A DNA stretch of 64,000 bases, from the NCBI GenBank assembly GCA_965247225.1, contig CBDFGT010000027.1:124001-188000 (forward strand), read 5' to 3'. The stretch comes from CBDFGT01 sp965247225. GTDB taxonomy: Bacteria; Pseudomonadota; Alphaproteobacteria; Rhizobiales; Rhizobiaceae. Below, piece after piece: positions 53,980-61,595 of this stretch (position 1 is the stretch's first letter; each line of letters starts with the position of its first letter). The notes under the pieces are model-generated. The model saw only the letters and a list, made by a program, of their open reading frames with translations, was not told where the DNA came from and ran no database searches. Both the position numbers and the translations under genes were made by a program.

Positions 53980-54852
53980 ATGAAAGAACAGCAAGCCATA
54001 CAGGCCTTCGCCGCCCTTGCGCAGGAAACCCGGCTGCGGATCATTCGCGTTCTGGTGAAATCCGGCCCGCAAGGCTTGGCCGCAGGGGCAATTGCGCAGG
54101 CCATGGCCGTCTCTGCCTCCAACGTGTCCTTCCATCTCAAGGAACTGGAACATGCAGGCATGATCGCGGCGCGGCGCGATGCCCGCTCCATTGTCTATTC
54201 GGCAGATTTCGGGGTGATCGGCGATGTCGTGCGCTTCCTCATGGAAGATTGCTGTTGCGGCCATCCCGACATTTGCCAGCCTGTTCTCAATACCCTTGTC
54301 TGTTGTCCACCCGCCTCCAGGGAAGCCCCCATGACCGACCAAATCTACAATGTCCTGTTTCTGTGTACCGGCAATTCCGCCCGGTCCATTCTGGCCGAAT
54401 CGATCCTCACCAGGGAAGGCAAGGGCCGTTTCAGGGCCTTTTCAGCAGGCAGTCACCCGAAGGGTGAGGTTCATCCGATGGCCCTGAAAGTCCTCAAGGC
54501 GCTCGATTACCCGCATGAAGGATTTTCATCCAAGAGCTGGGACGTCTTTGCCCCGGCAGATGCCCCGCAAATGGATTTCATTTTCACGGTCTGTGACAAT
54601 GCGGCCGGCGAAATCTGCCCTGTCTGGCCGGGCCACCCCATGAACGCCCATTGGGGCATCGAGGATCCGGCCAGTGCGGAAGGCAGCGATCTCGAGAAGG
54701 AACGGGCATTCTCGCAGGCAGCCCGTTTCATGAAATCCCGCATCTCGGCCTTTGTCAGCCTGCCCATATCCTCTATCGACAGAATGGCCCTGCAAAACAG
54801 CCTGACCAGGATCGGCACTTTGGCGGGCGCCACACCAAAAGCACAAAACTGA
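53980..54852 (+). CDS. ArsR repressor - arsenate reductase (LMW-PTP type) fusion
   Basis: A 290-aa fusion. Residues 1-~95 are an ArsR winged helix (EETRLRIIRVLV, SASNVSFHLKELEHAGMI) with a CCCGHPDIC-type cysteine cluster just after. Residues ~118-265 are a low-molecular-weight phosphatase-like ArsC: LFLCTGNSARSILAESIL (P-loop C-x5-R type) and the SAGSHPKGEVHP and CDNAAGEICPVWPG segments with the resolving cysteines. The protein thus combines sensing and arsenate reduction. It opens the operon; arsC follows 13 bases later. Confidence 0.93.
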   Translation: MKEQQAIQAFAALAQETRLRIIRVLVKSGPQGLAAGAIAQAMAVSASNVSFHLKELEHAGMIAARRDARSIVYSADFGVIGDVVRFLMEDCCCGHPDICQPVLNTLVCCPPASREAPMTDQIYNVLFLCTGNSARSILAESILTREGKGRFRAFSAGSHPKGEVHPMALKVLKALDYPHEGFSSKSWDVFAPADAPQMDFIFTVCDNAAGEICPVWPGHPMNAHWGIEDPASAEGSDLEKERAFSQAARFMKSRISAFVSLPISSIDRMALQNSLTRIGTLAGATPKAQN

Positions 54853-54865
54853 AAGAGCGATCATC

Positions 54866-55288
54866 ATGAACGTCACGATTTACCACAATCCCGCTTGCGG
54901 CACCTCGCGCAACACACTGGCCATGATCCGCAATGCCGGTCTCGAACCTGTCGTGATTGAATATCTGCAAACCCCGCCCGACCGGGAAACCGTGGAAAAG
55001 CTGATTGCCGATGCCGGCCTGTCCGTGCGTGCGGCCCTTCGCGAAAAAGGCACACCCTTTGAAGAACTGGGGCTTGGCAAGGCCGATATCAGCGACACGC
55101 ACCTGATTGATGCCATCATGCAGCATCCCGTCCTGCTCAACCGGCCTTTTGTCGTGACCCCGATGGGAACGCGGCTCTGCCGCCCGTCAGAAGTGGTGCT
55201 GGACATTCTGCCGGATACGCACAAGGGAGCCTTTGCCAAGGAAGACGGGGAGCAGGTTCTCGATCAGGAGGGCAAGCGCCTTGCCTGA
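54866..55288 (+). CDS. arsC: Arsenate reductase, glutaredoxin-coupled type
   Basis: Reduces arsenate to arsenite with glutathione/glutaredoxin. The 140-aa enzyme has the catalytic cysteine in IYHNPACGTSRNTLAMI and the arsenate-binding arginines in LLNRPFVVTPMGTRLCRP. Together with the ArsR-ArsC fusion, the operon holds two different reductases. arsH starts within its 3' end. No arsenite efflux gene (arsB or acr3) is seen nearby. Confidence 0.95.
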   Translation: MNVTIYHNPACGTSRNTLAMIRNAGLEPVVIEYLQTPPDRETVEKLIADAGLSVRAALREKGTPFEELGLGKADISDTHLIDAIMQHPVLLNRPFVVTPMGTRLCRPSEVVLDILPDTHKGAFAKEDGEQVLDQEGKRLA

Positions 55289-55988
55289 ATTTGAATTGTC
55301 TGAATTGCCTGTATCATCTGACCTGCCCGCTGCCAGCCTTGCGCATTTGGCCCTTCCAGACCGGGAAGCCTTGCAAAGACCGTTTTCAACGCATCCGCCA
55401 CGCATATTGATCCTCTATGGCTCGCTGCGAACCGTTTCCTACAGCCGCCTTCTCGCCATGGAAGCCGCACGTCTGCTGGAGCATCTGGGAGCCGAGGTCA
55501 AAATCTTCCATCCCGATGGCCTGCCCCTGCCCGATGGCGCACCGGCGAGCCATCCGAAAGTTCAGGAATTGCGCAGCCTTTCCGAATGGTCGGAAGGCCA
55601 GGTCTGGGTCAGCCCCGAACGTCACGGTGCCATGACCGGCATCCTGAAAGCCCAGATCGACTGGATACCCCTGTCCGTCGGTGCCATAAGGCCAACACAG
55701 GGCCGGACGCTGGCGCTGATGCAGGTTTCCGGCGGTTCGCAATCTTTCAACGCCGTGAACCAGATGCGGATTCTGGGACGCTGGATGCGCATGATCACCA
55801 TTCCAAACCAGTCTTCTGTGGCCAGGGCCTTTCAGGAATTTGATGCAGACGGACGCACGAAACCATCCGCCTATTATGACCGCGTGGTGGATGTTGTGGA
55901 AGAACTGATGAAATTTACGATCCTGACGCGCGACATTTCATCCCATCTCACCGACCGTTACAGTGAACGCAAGGAAGCGGCAAAGTGA
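55281..55988 (+). CDS. arsH: ArsH NADPH-dependent FMN reductase
   Basis: An organoarsenical-oxidising flavoprotein of the NADPH-FMN reductase class. The 235-aa product shows ILILYGSLRTVSYSRLLAME (flavin-binding P-loop-like), WVSPERHGAMTGILKAQIDWIPL and LALMQVSGGSQSFNAVNQMR. The start at TTG 55281 is preferred: it overlaps the arsC stop and has GGAGG nine bases upstream; an ATG inside arsC (55233) would add 16 residues. Known ArsH proteins oxidise trivalent methyl- or aryl-arsenicals. Confidence 0.93.
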   Translation: MPEFELSELPVSSDLPAASLAHLALPDREALQRPFSTHPPRILILYGSLRTVSYSRLLAMEAARLLEHLGAEVKIFHPDGLPLPDGAPASHPKVQELRSLSEWSEGQVWVSPERHGAMTGILKAQIDWIPLSVGAIRPTQGRTLALMQVSGGSQSFNAVNQMRILGRWMRMITIPNQSSVARAFQEFDADGRTKPSAYYDRVVDVVEELMKFTILTRDISSHLTDRYSERKEAAK

Positions 55989-56140
55989 CACAATGGTGAA
56001 CCGCCGCCCCGGATATAAAAATATGGTCATTCATGGTATACGGAATTGCCCGGACGCCCAAAAGGTTTAGTGTGTCACAGACAACGCAAGGCGAACCCGG
56101 CAAGGATGCGGCATGGCACCATCCGTTTGAGGAACAGATT

Positions 56141-56449
56141 ATGAAACCAGGTTGCACACTGACGGCGACAATTGTGGCGAGGCCCGAACATCGCGACGAA
56201 GTCCTGTCCATACTGCAAAGCTTTGTGGAACCAACCCGTGCCGAAGAGGGCTGCATCAATTACGATCTTCATTCCGATGCCAGGGATCCGAACGTGTTCA
56301 TGTTCTACGAAAACTGGGGCACGAAGGAAGATCTGGACCGGCACTTGCAAATGGAGCACCTGAAACCCCTGGGTGCCCGTGCGGATGTGATTTTGGAGCG
56401 TCCGGTTGAAATCCGTTTTTTCCACATGATCACCAATCTCGATATATGA
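56141..56449 (+). CDS. Antibiotic biosynthesis monooxygenase (ABM) domain protein
   Basis: A 102-aa single ABM domain, a small ferredoxin-like fold: CTLTATIVARPEHRDEVLSIL, EEGCINYDLHSDARDPNVFM and FYENWGTKEDLDRHLQ. YgiN-like quinol or heme-degrading relatives are known, but single-domain members have no certain substrate. ATG 56141 is preceded by GAGGAAC. Its stop overlaps the ATG of the longer reading of the deaminase gene. Confidence 0.88.
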   Translation: MKPGCTLTATIVARPEHRDEVLSILQSFVEPTRAEEGCINYDLHSDARDPNVFMFYENWGTKEDLDRHLQMEHLKPLGARADVILERPVEIRFFHMITNLDI

Positions 56450-56463
56450 GCGAGGACAGCAGG

Positions 56464-56952
56464 ATGACTTCAAACCTGGTTCCGGGTAAAGATGACGCGC
56501 ATTTCTTGCGGCAATCCTTTGCCGTTGCCCGGCGTGCGCACCAAAATGGCAACCATCCCTTCGGTGCGATCCTGGTCGCCTCTGACGGAACGGTGCTGAT
56601 GGAGCAGGAAAATGCCTATGCCCCGACAAGGGACATGACCGGTCATGCCGAACGTGTGCTGGCCACGCGGGCATCACAGCAATATTCACCGCAATATCTG
56701 TGCGAAACCACACTCTATTCCTCGGCAGAACCTTGTGCCATGTGCGCAGGCGCAACCTATTGGGCAGGCATTGGCCGTTTGGTATATGGGATATCCGAGC
56801 ACCAGCTGAAGCAGATTACCGGTGATCACCCGGAAAACCCGACGCTGGACCTGCCGTGCCGGATCGTGTTTGCGGCTGGCCAGCGCCGGGTCGAAGTTGT
56901 CGGCCCGCTTCTGGAAGAGGAATCTGCCGCCTTGCATGACGGGGTATGGTGA
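56464..56952 (+). CDS. Cytidine/deoxycytidylate deaminase-family nucleoside deaminase
   Basis: A zinc-dependent deaminase of 162 aa (guanine/tRNA-adenosine deaminase-like class). The zinc site is HAE (TGHAERVLATRA) with PCAMCAGATYWAGIGRLVYG; the N-terminus has FAVARRAHQNGNHPFGAILV. ATG 56464 has GAGGAC at suitable spacing; an ATG at 56446 overlapping the previous stop is possible. No clue to the nucleobase preference apart from the HPFGAIL context seen in guanine deaminases. Confidence 0.9.
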   Translation: MTSNLVPGKDDAHFLRQSFAVARRAHQNGNHPFGAILVASDGTVLMEQENAYAPTRDMTGHAERVLATRASQQYSPQYLCETTLYSSAEPCAMCAGATYWAGIGRLVYGISEHQLKQITGDHPENPTLDLPCRIVFAAGQRRVEVVGPLLEEESAALHDGVW

Positions 56953-57061
56953 AACGGCCCGGCAGATATCAAACCCCCGTGCCTGCACGAAAGCACTGCA
57001 CTATTTGGCGTCATGATGTTTTTGCATTGCACAAGAATTGCATTTGCGCGATGTATGCACC

Positions 57062-57658
57062 ATGGCGGCCAATCAACTTTCCATACTTGTCATCGATGAA
57101 AATGCAATCCGGGCCTCGGTCATCGAGCAGGGATTGCATGATGCAGGTCATCACCATGTTACGGTTATCCACGAAGTCACCGGCATTGCCCGCCAGATAG
57201 AGCGGATCAATCCCGACGTGATTGTCATTGATCTGGAAAATCCCAACCGAGACATGCTGGAAAGCATGTTCCAGCTGTCACGGTCGGTCAAGCGGCCCAT
57301 TGCCATGTTTGTTGACAGATCCGACCAGCACATGATCGAGGCTGCTGTGGATGCCGGTGTTTCCGCCTATGTGGTCGACGGCCTGCGCCAGGAGCGGGTC
57401 AAACCCATTCTCGATATGGCCATCAGCCGCTTCAATGCCTATTCCCGCATGGCCAGGGAACTGGACGATGCCCGCAATGAGCTGGAAGGGCGCAAGATCG
57501 TTGATCGTGCCAAGGCCATCCTGATGAAATCACGGGGCCTCTCCGAGGACGAGGCCTATAAATTGCTTCGCAGGACAGCCATGAACCAGAATCGCAAAAT
57601 ATCCGAAATTGCCCGAAGCCTGGTCATGGCCGCCGGACTGCTGGAGAAAGATCCATGA
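57062..57658 (+). CDS. nasT: Nitrate-response antiterminator NasT (ANTAR)
   Basis: A 198-aa response-regulator-like RNA-binding protein. The N-terminal receiver-like domain (SILVIDENAIRASVIEQGL, VIVIDLENPNRDMLES) is followed by a C-terminal ANTAR domain: IVDRAKAILMKSRGLSEDEA then YKLLRRTAMNQNRKISEIA. NasT binds dual hairpins in leader RNA and prevents termination; NasS holds it back when nitrate is absent. nasS starts inside its stop codon. Its likely target is the leader before nrtA. Confidence 0.95.
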   Translation: MAANQLSILVIDENAIRASVIEQGLHDAGHHHVTVIHEVTGIARQIERINPDVIVIDLENPNRDMLESMFQLSRSVKRPIAMFVDRSDQHMIEAAVDAGVSAYVVDGLRQERVKPILDMAISRFNAYSRMARELDDARNELEGRKIVDRAKAILMKSRGLSEDEAYKLLRRTAMNQNRKISEIARSLVMAAGLLEKDP

Positions 57659-58884
57659 GCCAACACGCCGATATTTCCCTGGGCTTTATCCCGCTTCTGG
57701 ACAGCGCGGTGCTGATTGCCGCACGCGACAAAGGCTTTGCCGGACAGGAAGACCTCAACCTCATCCTGGTGCGGGAAACCTCCTGGGCCAATATCCGTGA
57801 CCGGGTGGCTGTCGGGCATTTTCAGGGTGCCCACATGCTGGCTCCCATGCCGATTGCCTCCAATCTGGGTCTGGCACCCCTGTCCGTTCCCGTCATCGCC
57901 CCCATGGCACTGGGATTGGGAGGCAATGCGATCACTGTATCCAATGGGCTTTTTTCCGCCATGCAGGCAGCGGGTGCAAGACCGGATCTGGATCCGGCAA
58001 CCGGCGGACAGGCCCTGAAACAGGTGGTAAACGCGAGACGGGGCACCCATGAACCGCTGCTGCGCTTTGCTGTGGTTCATCCCTTCTCCGGTCATAATTA
58101 TGAGCTGCGTTACTGGCTTTCGGCCTGCGGCATTGATCCCGAACAGGATATCGAGATTGTCATCGTACCACCGCCCCTGATGGCAGATGCGCTGGAGAGG
58201 GGAACCATTGACGGCTATTGCGTTGGCGAACCCTGGAACACGGTTGCCGTTTCGCGTGGCATAGGTCACATCGTTACGGTCAAGGCCAAAATCTGGCGCT
58301 CGAGCCCGGAAAAAGTGCTGGGACTGTCAACCGAATGGGCAAGCCGGAATCCCGAAACCACCGACGCCTTGTTACGGGCCCTGTACCGGGCAGCAGAATG
58401 GTGCGCCCTGCCCGGCAATCATGCTGAACTGGCTGCCATCCTGTCCCGGAAAGAGGCGCTCGATGTGGACATCAGACACATCCTGCCTGCCTTGACGGGA
58501 CAAATCCACACCGGCGGCGGCGCAATGGCCACTGTTCCGGATTTCTTTGTTGCCCATGCCAAGGCGGCAACCTTCCCGTGGCAAAGTCACGCCCTCTGGT
58601 TTTACAGCCAGATGGTGCGCTGGGGCCATTGCGCCCATTCGCAAAACAATGCCGAAATTGCCCGCAATTCCTTCAGGCCGGATCTCTATCGCCGCGGCCT
58701 GTCCTCCTTGTCTGTGGCCATTCCCAATGCCAGCCTGAAAGTGGAAGGCGCATTGACCCGCACCGAATATGTGGGAGCCGCCAATACAGGTCTGCAACTG
58801 GGACCAGACGGATTCTTCGATGGCCGGATTTTTGATCCCGACCATCTGGAAACCTACCTTGCAGGGCAAATACCGGGATATTGA
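57655..58884 (+). CDS. nasS: Nitrate sensor NasS (cytoplasmic NrtA-like)
   Basis: A 409-aa protein of the NrtA/CmpA binding-protein family lacking a signal peptide, which fits NasS: it senses nitrate in the cytoplasm and releases NasT. Family motifs: LGFIPLLDSAVLIAARDKGF, GAHMLAPMPIASNLGL, ELRYWLSACGIDPEQD and DGYCVGEPWNTVAVSRGIGH. It overlaps nasT by 4 bases (ATGA). The likeness to NrtA downstream (LGFIALTDSAPLIIAKDKG) is obvious, but NrtA carries a Tat signal. Confidence 0.95.
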   Translation: MSQHADISLGFIPLLDSAVLIAARDKGFAGQEDLNLILVRETSWANIRDRVAVGHFQGAHMLAPMPIASNLGLAPLSVPVIAPMALGLGGNAITVSNGLFSAMQAAGARPDLDPATGGQALKQVVNARRGTHEPLLRFAVVHPFSGHNYELRYWLSACGIDPEQDIEIVIVPPPLMADALERGTIDGYCVGEPWNTVAVSRGIGHIVTVKAKIWRSSPEKVLGLSTEWASRNPETTDALLRALYRAAEWCALPGNHAELAAILSRKEALDVDIRHILPALTGQIHTGGGAMATVPDFFVAHAKAATFPWQSHALWFYSQMVRWGHCAHSQNNAEIARNSFRPDLYRRGLSSLSVAIPNASLKVEGALTRTEYVGAANTGLQLGPDGFFDGRIFDPDHLETYLAGQIPGY

Positions 58885-59015
58885 CGGAAAATAGAGCCCA
58901 ATATTTATGCGTCGCAAAAAATATAGGCAGGTTTTTGTCTGTGAATTAGGCGAGCATAAATTGGACCGATATTACAAGTAATTGAAATTATTGAATATAA
59001 TTCAAATATCGAAAC
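58885..59015. other. AT-rich upstream region of the nrt promoter
   Basis: An AT-rich stretch between nasS and the -24/-12 element. Inverted TTATTGAATATAATTCAA-type sequence lies just upstream of the promoter (about 58989-59004) and could hold activator or IHF sites; no NtrC site was clearly identified. The full gene-free gap runs to 59200 and is described in the entries below. Confidence 0.4.
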
Positions 59016-59031
59016 TGGCACACTTCCTGCA
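59016..59031 (+). promoter_or_regulatory. Sigma-54 (-24/-12) promoter for nrtABC
   Basis: TGGCACACTTCCTGCA fits the RpoN consensus (TGGCAC-N5-TTGCA) at every base but one, with GG and GC ten bases apart. Transcription would start near 59042, immediately ahead of the first leader hairpin at 59046. NtrC/RpoN control of nitrate uptake genes is known in related bacteria, so the match and position support each other. Confidence 0.75.
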
Positions 59032-59045
59032 CATATAAGGTATAA

Positions 59046-59086
59046 GTCCAGAGGGGACGAAAATCAGGAATCCAACGAAGGGTTCC
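59046..59086 (+). promoter_or_regulatory. Dual-hairpin ANTAR target RNA (NasT binding) in nrtA leader
   Basis: Hairpin 1: GTCC (59046-59049) with GGAC (59055-59058), loop AGAGG. Hairpin 2: GGAATCC (59067-59073) with GGGTTCC (59080-59086), a 7-bp stem including one G-U, around the hexaloop AACGAA, which has A at position 1 and G at 4. Two small hairpins with A1/G4 loops before a terminator are the described ANTAR target. Hairpin 2 fits exactly; hairpin 1 has a five-base rather than six-base loop by my folding. Confidence 0.8.
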
Positions 59087-59096
59087 AAAAGGCAAA

Positions 59097-59157
59097 GCCG
59101 CCGTACAATGATTCACGATCCAGTCTGGATGTGGGCCATTGTCGGCGGTTTTTTTGT
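59097..59157 (+). terminator. Leader intrinsic terminator upstream of nrtA
   Basis: GCCGCCG-ACAATG-like left arm (59097-59110) pairs with CATTGTCGGCGG (59137-59148) apart from one bulged T; the apex contains a smaller ATCC...GGAT hairpin. It is followed directly by TTTTTTTGTTTT. It lies between the ANTAR hairpins and the nrtA start, so in the absence of NasT it should stop transcription before nrtA. Confidence 0.9.
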
Positions 59158-59200
59158 TTTCCCCTCCGGATGTTGTTTTGAAACCAGACCGGAGATGACC

Positions 59201-60517
59201 ATGTCCAAGCAAATCACTTCACCGTACGGCCAGGCGAACAGCACGCGCCGGGATTTTCTGAAATCCTCCGCAAACACTGTGGCCCTGATGGCTGCAGCCA
59301 GGGCTCTCCTGCCCTCTGGTGCCTGGGCCGCTCCGGCAGCGCCGGAAGTGACATCGGCAAAACTGGGATTCATCGCCCTGACCGATTCTGCCCCGCTGAT
59401 TATCGCAAAAGACAAGGGTCTGTTTGCCAAATATGGCATGCCTGATGTGGACGTTCTCAAACAGGCTTCCTGGGGAGCAACCCGCGACAATCTGGTTCTG
59501 GGTGGAGCGGCAAACGGAATTGATGGTGCCCATATCCTCTCGCCGCTGCCCTACCTGATGCAGACCGGCAAGGTCACCCAGAACAATGTTCCGGTTCCCA
59601 TGAGCATTCTGGCCCGCCTGAATTATGACAGCCAGGGCATTTCGGTTGCAAAGGAATATGCGTCAACCGGCGTGCAAGTGGATTCCTCCAGACTGAAGGA
59701 GGCTTTTGCCGCCAAGAAGGCGGCCGGCGGCGACGTCAAGGTTGCCATGACCTTCCCCGGTGGCACGCATGATCTGTGGATCCGCTATTGGCTGGCAGCC
59801 GGTGGTATCAACCCTGATACGGATGTCTCCACCATTGTCGTGCCGCCGCCGCAGATGGTTGCCAACATGAAAGTTGGCAATATGGACGCTTTCTGCGTGG
59901 GCGAACCCTGGAACGAGCAACTGGTCAACCAGGGCATTGGTTTTACCGCCTGTTCCACCGGCGAATTATGGAAAGGTCATCCTGAAAAGGCCTTCACCAT
60001 GCGCACGGAATGGGTCGAGAAAAACCCGAATGCCGCCAAGGCCATCCTCATGGCCATTATGGAAGCCCAGCAATGGTGCGACATGTCAGAAAACAAGGAT
60101 GAGATGGCCGCCATCCTGGGAACACGCCAGTGGTTCAATGTTCCACCGGCCGATATTGCCGGCCGTTTGAAGGGCGACATCAACTATGGCAATGGCCGTG
60201 TCGCAAAGGCAACCGGCCTGGAAATGAAGTTCTGGGCAGGCGGCGTTTCCTATCCGTTTCAGAGCCATGACACATGGTTCATCACAGAAAACATCCGCTG
60301 GGGCAAATTTGCACCGGACACGGACATCAAGGCGCTGGTCGGACAGGTCAACCGCGAGGACATATGGCGGTCTGCCGCAGCCGATCTGGGTGTGGCGACG
60401 GCCGAAATTCCGGCCTCAAAATCGCGCGGTATCGAAACCTTCTTTGATGGCGTGACCTTTGATCCGGAAAATCCGTCCGCCTATCTCGGTGCCCTGAAAA
60501 TCAAGGCTGCTGCCTGA
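59201..60517 (+). CDS. nrtA: Nitrate ABC transporter substrate-binding protein NrtA
   Basis: A 438-aa periplasmic nitrate/nitrite-binding protein (NrtA/CmpA family). The N-terminus has a Tat-type signal (STRRDFLKSSANTVALMAAA) ending near AWA-AP. Binding-domain motifs: SAKLGFIALTDSAPLIIAKD, DGAHILSPLPYLMQTGKV and DAFCVGEPWNEQLVNQGIGF. ATG 59201 lies six bases after GGAG; an in-frame ATG at 59195 is next to it. Expression is expected to depend on the NasT-controlled leader and the sigma-54 promoter. Confidence 0.95.
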   Translation: MSKQITSPYGQANSTRRDFLKSSANTVALMAAARALLPSGAWAAPAAPEVTSAKLGFIALTDSAPLIIAKDKGLFAKYGMPDVDVLKQASWGATRDNLVLGGAANGIDGAHILSPLPYLMQTGKVTQNNVPVPMSILARLNYDSQGISVAKEYASTGVQVDSSRLKEAFAAKKAAGGDVKVAMTFPGGTHDLWIRYWLAAGGINPDTDVSTIVVPPPQMVANMKVGNMDAFCVGEPWNEQLVNQGIGFTACSTGELWKGHPEKAFTMRTEWVEKNPNAAKAILMAIMEAQQWCDMSENKDEMAAILGTRQWFNVPPADIAGRLKGDINYGNGRVAKATGLEMKFWAGGVSYPFQSHDTWFITENIRWGKFAPDTDIKALVGQVNREDIWRSAAADLGVATAEIPASKSRGIETFFDGVTFDPENPSAYLGALKIKAAA

Positions 60518-60540
60518 GGGGTGGGACCAAATTGAAAGAC

Positions 60541-60565
60541 CCCTCCCCCTTGCGGGAAGGGTTTT
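60541..60565 (+). terminator. Possible partial terminator after nrtA
   Basis: CCCTCCC pairs with GGGAAGGG (one bulged A) around CCTTGC and is followed by TTTT. With four T residues and the transporter genes downstream, it could be a leaky terminator that lowers nrtBC expression relative to nrtA. Confidence 0.45.
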
Positions 60566-60671
60566 AGAGCGTGTCGTCAATGAGAGATTGGGCGTGGCGC
60601 GAGACGGATTTGGTGAAAATGATCCAGTTTCCCTCAAACCACGCTCCAACCTATAATTGACGAAACGCTCT
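60566..60671. repeat. 106-bp inverted repeat between nrtA and nrtB
   Basis: The outer ends AGAGCGTGTCGTCAAT and ATTGACGAAACGCTCT are inverted copies with one mismatch; inside, AGATTGGGCGTGG and CCACGCTCCAACCT continue the pairing. The whole stretch can form a long imperfect hairpin in DNA or RNA. There is no reading frame of note. It looks like a MITE-like or intergenic palindromic element inserted in the operon. Confidence 0.8.
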
Positions 60672-60691
60672 ACAACACAACGGAGCAAGTG

Positions 60692-61585
60692 ATGATCGTG
60701 ACGGCAAAGCAAACTACAATACCCGCCAGTGCAACGGCAAAGCCCAAAGGCGCGGTGGTCGCCCTTCCTGCAAAACCTGTTTCCAAACAGTATGGCCACC
60801 GTATCCTGGACTGGTGCCTGACCAGTCTGGTGCCGCCCGTGGTCATTGTGCTTGTCCTGCTTGCCGTCTGGCAGGTTGCCTGCATGGGGCCCGGTTCAAA
60901 CCTGCCGCCGCCAGGCCAGGTTTTCATGGACAGCCATGATCTGATTGTCTCTCCGTTTTTCGATTACGGATCAGCCGATATCGGCCTTGGCTGGCGGGTT
61001 CTGATTTCGCTCCAGCGTGTGGCCATGGGTTTCGGTCTTGCAGCCATTTGCGGTGTGCTGGTGGGCGCTCTCATCGGCCAGTCGCGCTGGGCCATGCGCG
61101 GTCTGGACCCGATTTTCCAGATCCTGCGCACGGTGCCTCCCCTTGCCTGGCTTCCCCTTTCGCTGGCAGCCTTTCAGGATTCCAACCCGTCAGCCATTTT
61201 CGTCATTTTTATCACCTCCATCTGGCCGGTCATCATCAACACGGCAGTCGGCGTCCGCAATATTCCGCAGGACTACCGCAATGTCGCAAAAGTCATACGG
61301 CTGAACCAGATCGAATTCTTCTTCTACATTATGGTGCCAGCCGCAGCCCCGTATATTTTTACAGGTTTACGCATTGGTGTCGGCTTGTCCTGGCTGGCCA
61401 TTGTGGCCGCTGAAATGCTGACCGGTGGCGTCGGCATCGGTTTTTTCATATGGGATGCGTGGAACTCGTCGCGCCTCTCCGACATCATCGTGGCCCTCGT
61501 TTACATCGGTGTCACAGGCTTCATTCTCGACAAGCTTGTGGCCGGAATTGGCCAGATCATCACCCGGGGCACGACCGCAAACTGA
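60692..61585 (+). CDS. nrtB: Nitrate ABC transporter permease NrtB
   Basis: A 297-aa inner-membrane permease with six membrane helices and the EAA-type cytoplasmic loop region (RVAMGFGLAAICGVLVGALI, then LAWLPLSLAAFQDSNPSAIF). The end (MLTGGVGIGFFIWDAWNS) is typical of the NrtB/SsuC class. ATG 60692 follows GGAGCAAGTG at good spacing. nrtC starts 10 bases after it stops. It lies after the inverted-repeat element. Confidence 0.95.
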   Translation: MIVTAKQTTIPASATAKPKGAVVALPAKPVSKQYGHRILDWCLTSLVPPVVIVLVLLAVWQVACMGPGSNLPPPGQVFMDSHDLIVSPFFDYGSADIGLGWRVLISLQRVAMGFGLAAICGVLVGALIGQSRWAMRGLDPIFQILRTVPPLAWLPLSLAAFQDSNPSAIFVIFITSIWPVIINTAVGVRNIPQDYRNVAKVIRLNQIEFFFYIMVPAAAPYIFTGLRIGVGLSWLAIVAAEMLTGGVGIGFFIWDAWNSSRLSDIIVALVYIGVTGFILDKLVAGIGQIITRGTTAN

Positions 61586-61595
61586 GGAGTCCATC

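Noticed and set aside
56953..57061. Sigma-54 promoter upstream of nasT
   Set aside because: TTGGCG and TTTGCA occur, but the GG-GC spacing is 15 bases rather than 10, so the match fails.
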